Assembly: GCA_037074765.1 (NCBI GenBank)
Contig: JBAMDO010000196.1
Location: 1 to 64,000, forward strand
DNA from: Mansonella perstans
Lineage: Eukaryota; Nematoda; Chromadorea; Rhabditida; Onchocercidae
Direction: 5' to 3'
Length of the DNA stretch: 64,000 nt
In this document: positions 56,940 to 64,000 of the stretch, piece by piece
Numbering within the stretch: the stretch's first letter is position 1
Layout: every line of letters begins with the position of its first letter
Translations under genes and position numbers: made by a program
The notes under the pieces: model-generated
Databases searched by the model: none
What the model was told of the DNA's origin: nothing
Seen by the model: only the letters and a program-made list of their open reading frames with translations

Positions 56940-58030
56940 AAAGTCTCACTTTAACGAATGAATGATAACATAAGGACAAACAAACAAACATTGTATCATT
57001 TTTAAAATTAATTACTCAACAAATCATTTTGTATAAAAACATCAATAGAAATGCCGAAACAGAAGAAATTTGCAGAAAGAAAAGAAACTGCCAACTATCG
57101 AGTTTTACAAAACTGTCTAACGACTATGCTTTCTCAAAATGTTAAATGATTCCAAAACGCATTGTAACTTTCATTTCTGCTTCTGACTTGGAAAGAAATT
57201 GTAGACAATGTGAAGAACAGTTTTAAGTTAAGGTAATATTTTGGGTAGAGTAGAGAGGCTTGCCTTAAATCTACTACTCATCCTCATCCTCTTTATTTAT
57301 TCCTTAGTCCTTTCTTAAAAAGTATTAAAATAAATGACAAAGATGAAGAAGTAAGAATAAATCTTTTTTCTCTCTCATGTTCCACTAATAATTTTCAAAT
57401 GGAGCTAAAATAGGATATGTGAAAATATCGTAAATAATAAAAAGTAGAATAAGACAAGTAATTTTATATGTTCACTCAATGAGATTCTAGTTTAAAATAA
57501 GAAGTTTTGAGGAGGTACCAGTGGAGGTATTGCCTAGCAAATTGATCATAAACTCATCAATCATTTGAAATTTCTAAATCTTGTTAATTAGAGTTGTAAA
57601 CAAAAAAGAAGCTAAATGTTACTTAATGTTTGAAATAATTCACTACAATTTTTTCATTTTCAGCCTTCTCATCTCTATTAAGTTCCCTTTGATATAAAAA
57701 GTAAAAAGTTGACTGGAATAAATTGATTTCAATACTTTTAATCAAATTAAACATTGAGCACAAACTATGAAGTAACAACTAACGGAAAGTGTTAAATTAA
57801 ACAGCCATTTTTCACGCCATGTTTGCAATCAATTCTTCATCATCAAACCAAAATATGGTATTGCAATTTAGCAGACCCGTATTACAGTCAAACGTAAATT
57901 CACGTGAGTTAATAACGAGAGTTTCAGGAATATATATACTAAATAATCTAAAATTATCTAACTATCATAGCTTCACTACGTGTTCACCCACTTAGCTGAA
58001 ATCGTTGAATTTCTCTCATTTGAATATTGC
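56940..58030. other. intergenic, gene-free
   Basis: AT-rich flank upstream of the EMSY-like gene; no frame or exon is supported. Confidence 0.6.
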
Positions 58031-58036
58031 GCAATC

Positions 58037-58240
58037 TCAGGAATTTAAAGTTTGTTCCGTTATGAACTGCTTCGTTTCAAGCGAGACGCATTGCATCGTG
58101 GATTGCGTTGCGGTCATCGAGTATGATTTGGGCTGCTCGTAGGATTTTCTGACTGTAGAAGCTTTGACTGTTGTACTGGAAGATGGTGTAGTGTACTGAA
58201 AGCTCCAAGTGGTGCACTGAAAGATTGGATTGTTGTTCAC
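58037..58240 (-). other. GC-raised element with open frames on both strands
   Basis: This segment is notably richer in GC than its surroundings. The minus strand is open for 67 codons, Ser/Thr/Gln-rich (contains TTPSSSTTVKASTVRKSYEQ), and shorter plus-strand frames are also open. There is no splice context. It may be a decayed exon or a promoter-proximal element of rpl-19, 0.7 kb away. Confidence 0.25.
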
Positions 58241-58457
58241 GTAGTTGAATGATTCTTATAATAGACGTCTTTGACGTATGAGGGATAATCATTGTGATAT
58301 GTCAATCACTTTGATAATCACTTTGACGTACGGATTGGATGTTGTTTACGGAGTAGAATGATTCTTATGATAGACAGACATCTTTGACGTACGGTTGAAA
58401 GATTGGATAATCATTTTGATACGTCAATCACTTTGGTAATCACTTTGACGTAACGGA
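58220..58457. repeat. about 113-bp imperfect direct repeat, two copies
   Basis: Two diverged copies share GAATGATTCTTAT-ATAGAC, CTTTGACGTA and TCAATCACTTTG-TAATCACTTTGACGTA in the same order. TGACGTA occurs repeatedly and resembles half of a CRE-type site. Confidence 0.8.
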
Positions 58458-58541
58458 TACAATCATTTTGATAAGTGTTGGATCTTTGTTAAACTTTTCT
58501 TCATCAACTGATGATGTTAATCATTTTAGCAAAATTAAATT

Positions 58542-58622
58542 AAGAATTATTTAATTCTTAATTAAATTAAGCTAAAATTTAATTAAATTAAGCTAAAAGA
58601 TTTAAATTAAATTAAGCTAAAA
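58542..58622. repeat. AATTAAATTAAGCTAAAA short repeats
   Basis: A TTAAATTAAGCTAAAA-type unit of about 22-27 nt occurs three times in a row with length variation. Confidence 0.8.
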
Positions 58623-58979
58623 GGATAATTGTTTATTTTAAGTGATGAATAGTTTCAGTCTGGCACTAGTATTTATTGAAGCAATTATCAGTTCTTCCTA
58701 TATCATTTTCTTAATCGGTTTGATGTTTGCTGAAGTGATCTTTCTTAAGTTCTCCTGTTCTCAATTTCCACTGTAGAAAACTGTTTTTATTGTTGGAAAT
58801 CAGAATTATTTTTCTATCAGTTCATTTAAATGTCTCATTTTTTCAATATAGTTTCTCGCAATTTTTTCTTTGTCGCACCAGTCTGAAATAACGCAGTTTA
58901 TCTTATCAGTGTAATAATATTTTATCACTTCTATTTTAGGCTATTGTGATTTCATCGACCGGTATAGCAGCACGTCAGC

Positions 58980-60325
58980 ATGAGGTATGTTGAAGTATTG
59001 TGTTAGATTGGCTAAGCTTCTTTAACTGTTTGAAGTTTTAAATAAACATCACTGACAAATATATTTGGTTTGGGGGATGAAATCGATAAAACGGGACACC
59101 GTTATAGGTCCACAAGAAGCCTTGACATGTGAGAATTATGATAGTTAAAGACTGAGCATAGAAATGTATAGCCACATTTCGTTAATTCGCATGAGGTTAG
59201 TAAAATAGCAAAAAGTTTGCAGTGGCTTGCGGCTTCAGAAAAGATTGGCCTCAGATGTATTGAAGTGTGGTAGGAAAAAGGTATGGTTGGATCCAAATGA
59301 AATCAATGAAATTTCCAATGCTAATTCACGGCAGAATATCAGACGACTTGTCAAAGATGGCTTGATAATTCGTAAACCGGTTGCAGTGCATTCTCGATAT
59401 CGTGCTCGTAAAAATCTCGAAGCACGCAGAAAGGTCTGTTAATGCTATCTCATTTTTTTTTTCAAATTTCTAATAGCATTTCATTTAAAGTTGGTGTATT
59501 CTACCTTACTAGAATCCGGTGGTGGCTCCTGCTCTTCTAAACACTATCAGGAAGATTGAACATAGGGAGGGTTAGCAGGAGCATCACGTTTATTATTCAT
59601 GTTTGGCATCTTGCAGGGTCGTCACATGGGTCATGGAAAGAGACGTGGCACACGGAATGCACGTATGCCGGAAAAGATTTTGTGGATCCGTAGAATGCGA
59701 GTTCTTCGTCATCTTTTGAAGCGCTACCGTGAAGCGAAAAAGATTGACAAGCATTTGTTAGTTATTAAGCTTTTGCATTCAGACTTTGTATGTACATCGC
59801 AAATTGTCTTTTTTTTTCCCTATTTTGCTGCTACATTTCTGTACTTTCACAGGTACCACGATCTTTATCTTCGAGCCAAGGGTAATGCATTCAAAAATAA
59901 GCGCAATTTAATGGAATTCATTTTCAAGAGGAAGACTGAAAATACACGCTCCAAACAATTGGCGTAAGTTTTTAGTTTTTTTTTTTTTTTTCTTTTTTTT
60001 TTTTGCATTGTCTAGGCGTAAAGGATCTAAGTCGGCTGTTACAATTGAGGGGTTTAACTCAGTTGTTAGAATTTAAAATCTTTTAGTCGAGATTTAAGTG
60101 TTCCAGAGAACATAAGGAATGTTTGTCCAGATAATCGTTTTTTTATTGTAATTTAACGATTGCAGGGAACAAGCAGAAGCACGTCGTGCGAAGAACAAGG
60201 AGTCTAGGAAACGACGTGAGCAACGTTTAGTAATGAAGAGAGCAGATGCTTTGCGCAGAATCTCGGAGAATGAGAAAGAAACAGTCGCTAGCAAGGAGAC
60301 GAGAGAGTCGAAAACAGAAAAGTGA
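58980..60325 (+). CDS. rpl-19: 60S ribosomal protein L19 (eL19)
   Basis: Large-subunit ribosomal protein. Five exons: 58980-58984 (ATG AG), 59223-59433, 59617-59756, 59853-59963, 60166-60325; 208 residues (C. elegans is about 198). The 5-nt first coding exon gives Met and part of a Ser codon, typical of ribosomal-protein genes. Motifs: [75 protein letters not shown] and [10 protein letters not shown]. The C-terminal tail is longer and Lys/Glu-rich. An acceptor CTATTTTAG|G at 58939, 40 nt before the ATG, is a probable SL trans-splice site. An ATTAAA variant signal lies at 60539-60544. The gene converges with B9D1, 302 bp apart. Confidence 0.98.
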
Positions 60326-60609
60326 AGTGGTAAAGTATCATTTGGTTGGACACACGAAGTTGTAAACAGTAGTCCCTTGTTATTAATTATCTTTGCGATA
60401 AATTTTGTTGTTTTCTTGTCTTGCAGATGATTTTTCTAACGTAAAACGCGGTGTACAAGGGATGAGTTCTGTGTAATATAAGCATGTAAACCTCTGCTAA
60501 AGTTGAGTATCGTGTCCTAGCTTTTATACATTTTTTAAATTAAAGATTCAGCAACATTGAATCTGTTGTTCAAGACACACTTTAATTTGAAAGTTGTCGT
60601 AGGAGTGTT

Positions 60610-60615
60610 TTTATT
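60610..60615 (-). terminator. polyadenylation signal of B9D1
   Basis: AATAAA on the minus strand begins 12 nt after the B9D1 stop codon. Confidence 0.6.
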
Positions 60616-60627
60616 CATAAGCAATTT

Positions 60628-62775
60628 TTAGATAGCTGTTCTCTTTCTGATTTCTTGGGCACTCTCCGCATTTGATTGAGGGATATTTGATGGTCCTGGT
60701 TTAATTTCGGACTCAGAGATTTCTTCTTTATATGTAACGACTGGATCTGTTGATCTTTCCGCTTGATAAATTTGAGTCTAGAGAAAAAAGATGAAGTAGA
60801 TCATACCAATTGTCATCCTATGAGAGCAATTTTAAGAACAAGGGGGTAGTAAAGACTTAATACCACTGGATTTGATAGTAGGATTAGTTTTCATAATTGG
60901 AATTAACCTGCTCATCAAATGTCTTCGTGAAGTCAGGCAGTGAAATTCTATATAACGATGATGGTGTTACATCGTACCCATACTTTTTCATATCTTTGAG
61001 TACAATATCCATGGTTACAGTGATGATTCCTTGGCTCCTCACTTTTGTAACTGCAAATTTATCATCATGTAGAATGAGCAGCAGATTAGTACAGGTAGGA
61101 ATCTTAGCTTTTGAAGAACTGGGATTGAAAGTATTCGACATATACAGCGGTTAACTATGCCTTTTAAAAGTGCGTAAATTTTTCACCCTGTCGGCCATCT
61201 GCCATTGCGGCGATTCTTGAGTCTACAAATTCAGCTCTTTTCCCACTAAGCCATCCGAAGAAACGCTGCAATATTGTGGAAGCTTCCGGTACAAAAAGCG
61301 CAATCTTTCTGATCGTTCTGAAATTTCTATGTTTGGGAATTGAAATATAGAAATTTTTCGAAAATTCCCAATTGGCTGGAATCAAGTAGTGCGGTGAGAC
61401 TATATTTGTACAACAAAACTATACTGTGCATCTTTCACTTATAATTGCCTATATTTGGTATGTTACTTCTATATTAGCTAATGACACCAAAAGCTATCGC
61501 TCGGAGCAGAAATTTAACGTTGAGGTAAGACATAAAGCACGCAGATATTACCATGGCATTTCACTGGAGAAAAATTTTTCTGAAGCAAATTGGCATGAAG
61601 GGCTGAACTTCAAATAAAAGTTACCTTCCCGGAACAGTTGGAATATGTACAGCTCCATAGCCACAAACAACATCATTGCCAAAGAAATCTGACCCGTAAC
61701 AAGTGAGTACAATTTGAGGCCCTGCACAGATTCATTATTTTTTACTAGATAACCTGTACTTGCTTAAACATATTCTCGTTAAGATATGTAAAATACACTG
61801 CAAAATATAAGCCAGTTATTAAAAAAAACTTATTCTATGCATTTAATAATTTGCAAATATTCAAATAATTTATATCTTTCGAGATTGTTCCAATATGAAT
61901 GAACGTCACTTCGGACATCAAGATCTTCCGTTACCTGGCGTTACTCACAAGTTTCAATTGTTTTGACGAGATAGGAAAAAAAGTGAGTTGTAATCAATAT
62001 CCTGTTTTATTTCAAATCATTTTTCAAATTCATTGCTTTCGAGGCTTTCTTGCTATCGGAATAATATTTGAGATCCATGGAACCTTCAGGTAATACATTC
62101 TATTTGCTGATAAATCAAGATGTTTAATTTTATGGAATTTGATAAGGTAAGCAAAAACTTACAACCAAATGGATTGGTTGAAGTAAACGTGGCTTCAATC
62201 GGCATACCAACAGTTATATCAGTATTTTTGGAATGTTGACGTTCACATCGTGCACTAAGTCCTTCGCGAATACCACCAACTTGCTTCCAATCAATACCAT
62301 ATACATAGGAGTATTTGCAGTAAAAATTATCAAAGGAGAGAAACTGCAATTTACTTTGGTAACTCAACTGTTAACAAATCAATTTCAGATTTCAATAAAT
62401 GAATGATAAAATTGATAAAAGCATTTGCATTGATAAGGACTGCAATTACTAAATTAAACATAGTCTTAGGTGAAAGGAAATTGTTTTAAGCTTACAAATC
62501 TAAGAACCTTTTATTAGTGACTGTACTTTAATTATCTTCTTGGGTTACATTCGTTATCTTCCATTTTGAAAAATCTTTACTACCTCTTACTAAAGAGTGG
62601 GCTAAAATCGTAAGGTCTCGCTGAAGTATTCCTGAAATTAAATCTAGAAATCCAGAAAAATATGTGAACAATGTTTTGCTTTAGACTAAACAAGATATGA
62701 AAAAACCTCAGCACTTTCGATTTGTCCATTGAGCAGCACGATGAAGTTTGACAGTTTCGGTTGTATCGCATTCAT
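60628..62775 (-). CDS. mksr-1: B9D1 / MKSR-1, ciliary transition-zone B9 protein
   Basis: B9-domain (C2-like) subunit of the MKS module at the ciliary transition zone, working with MKS1 and B9D2. Six exons: 62775-62707, 62343-62163, 61721-61625, 61317-61187, 61050-60908, 60777-60628; 256 residues. The start is fixed by an in-frame TGA immediately before the ATG, and exon 1 reads [14 protein letters not shown], matching the family N-terminus. Then come [24 protein letters not shown] across the exon 2/3 join, [62 protein letters not shown] and YGYD. The tail is about 50 residues longer than human B9D1 (204) and is polar and acidic. All frames join cleanly. A sequence close to a palindromic X-box lies 458 bp upstream. 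Confidence 0.96.
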
Positions 62776-63232
62776 TCATCTGTAAACAGTTTGAAATTAT
62801 TTATTTTCACAACATAAACGGTGCGTGAAGTGACGGAAGCAAAAAGACTGGACACTGACAGTGACAATATACAAAAATTTGTTTCTTTTAAAATATTTAA
62901 GCCTTAGGTTGAAATACTGATAGTTTTCAACTGAGTATTTCTCAGTTTGATTGAAAGTGAAAAATCCATAAAGATTTAGGCAGTTTGAAATGGGTAGAAG
63001 TTGTCATAAAGTTTTCACAAAATGGAAAGTTTGCTATTTTCAATTTTCTTCTACATTGTTTAGTTCCATGTGCTCAGACTTGCTGACAAAAAGGTTTCCA
63101 GTAGCGTTCAGTCAAAACCGAACTTTGAAATATCTACTCACTTAGAAATCGAAATTATGAAGTTTCGAATTTCATTATCAAAAATGAATTTGCATCAAAG
63201 AATGGTGAAACGAATATGATGGCTAGGTATAT

Positions 63233-63246
63233 GTCACCATGGTGAC
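63233..63246. promoter_or_regulatory. X-box-like RFX/DAF-19 site upstream of B9D1
   Basis: GTCACCATGGTGAC is a perfect 14-bp palindrome matching GTHNYYATRRNAAC at 13 of 14 positions (the only mismatch is G for the first A of the right half). It lies 458 bp before the B9D1 ATG and 64 bp before a short divergent plus-strand frame. MKS-module genes are DAF-19 targets in C. elegans, which fits. Confidence 0.6.
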
Positions 63247-63309
63247 AGGGAACAGGCTTAATATGCTATCAATAGGCCACTTCAAGAGGTTCATTTCCAC
63301 AGCTGTAAA

Positions 63310-63472
63310 ATGACCACAAAATGGACAAGCGGTAATAACAGATTATCTATAATAATCAGTCAATTTCAATTTAAAAACAGAAAAAGATTTGCATAATCGC
63401 TTCTTTAATAATATTCGCAATCGGAAAAAAAGTAGTTCTGAAGAAGTAAAGGAAGAGGTAGATGATCCGTAA
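63310..63472 (+). CDS. candidate small divergent gene next to B9D1
   Basis: ATG 63310 opens a short frame (MTTKWTSG) with a donor AGCG|GTAATA at 63331. An AATCAG acceptor at 63359 begins a 37-codon charged segment (contains HNRFFNNIRNRKKSSSEEVK) ending in TAA at 63472, in matching phase. The intron would be only 28 nt, below the usual nematode minimum, so this may be two unrelated frames. The product is unknown. Confidence 0.2.
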
Positions 63473-63479
63473 AACGTAA

Positions 63480-64000
63480 AATAGAGTAACTTAGTAACTT
63501 AGCTTTGTCTCTTTATTTCACAGTCCACATATAATCTTTCAGTAATCAACTTATGACTTCATTTTATTGTTTTACCTGCACAACCATATCAAACACATTA
63601 CTTTCAATGCCGGTCTTTTTGCAATTGAGTTAACAACCGCAGTTTATTTGAATGCTCAATGATAGAATTCTTGTCATATTACATTGGCAATCTTTATCGC
63701 GAACAAATAACTGTGCCACTTATCACTTGATCAAATTTCATTTAAAACCATCAAAAATTTCAAGACGAGATCAAATAAGAACAAGTATCTGCCCCAAATT
63801 CCGATTCACACGAATTACAAACTTGCTAAGCTTTTTTTTTATTATTTGGCAAAAGCTTATTCTTTTCTACATGAGTATACAAAAGGAAATAGTTGCTGGT
63901 GAATTGGACAGAAAAACAAATTTCAATTGTTATTTTTTAGATGAAACAGCAACTATTTTTACTGTGTCCGTTGAATTGTTGAAAATTAATTTATTTATGA
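63480..64000. other. no feature seen
   Basis: AT-rich edge of the window without a supported gene. Confidence 0.5.

Overview
The window is AT-rich nuclear DNA from a nematode, most likely a spirurid or filarial worm. Genes are cut into many small exons by AT-rich introns. Nearly every intron ends in a nematode-type TTTCAG or TTTTAG site, several start codons sit just behind an unpaired splice acceptor (as expected for spliced-leader trans-splicing), and an exact copy of the 22-nt nematode SL1 leader lies at 22106-22127. The proteins are closest to Caenorhabditis/filarial orthologues. No bacterial, viral or organellar genes, CRISPR array, rRNA or tRNA were seen.

Layout. 1-14.9 kb is gene-poor: microsatellites, homopolymers, a 35-nt tandem repeat, and scattered coding-like fragments that I could not join into a gene. 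14.9-20.1 kb (-) is a gamma-type syntrophin (stn-2-like, 14 exons), with a possible further first exon at 22.1-22.2 kb. 22.8-24.5 kb (+) is IFT22/RABL5 (ifta-2). 24.9-28.2 kb (-) is a Rab26/37-class GTPase, convergent with IFT22. 32.1-34.4 kb (-) is a dTDP-glucose 4,6-dehydratase-like enzyme (TGDS). 34.4-38.7 kb is intergenic, with four different tandem arrays or hairpins in 1.5 kb. 38.7-41.4 kb (+) is the PP2A catalytic subunit (let-92). 43.2-44.7 kb (-) is a MIG-2/Mtl-type Rac GTPase. 48.4-49.6 kb (+) is a three-exon gene of unknown function, assembled here from phase-compatible exons. 50.7-56.9 kb (-) is a 17-exon EMSY-like protein with an N-terminal ENT domain. 59.0-60.3 kb (+) is ribosomal protein L19. 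60.6-62.8 kb (-) is the transition-zone protein B9D1 (mksr-1).

The genes do not form an operon; orientations alternate. Two are ciliary (IFT22 and B9D1), and both have a sequence resembling the RFX/DAF-19 X-box upstream of the start codon. Three encode small GTPases or GTPase-like proteins. All exon joins were made by hand from reading frame, GT/AG sites and family similarity. For stn-2, IFT22, rab-37, TGDS, let-92, mig-2, EMSY, rpl-19 and B9D1 the frames join without conflict from start to stop. The weakest joins are the first exon of rab-37, one EMSY donor, and the 5' end of stn-2.
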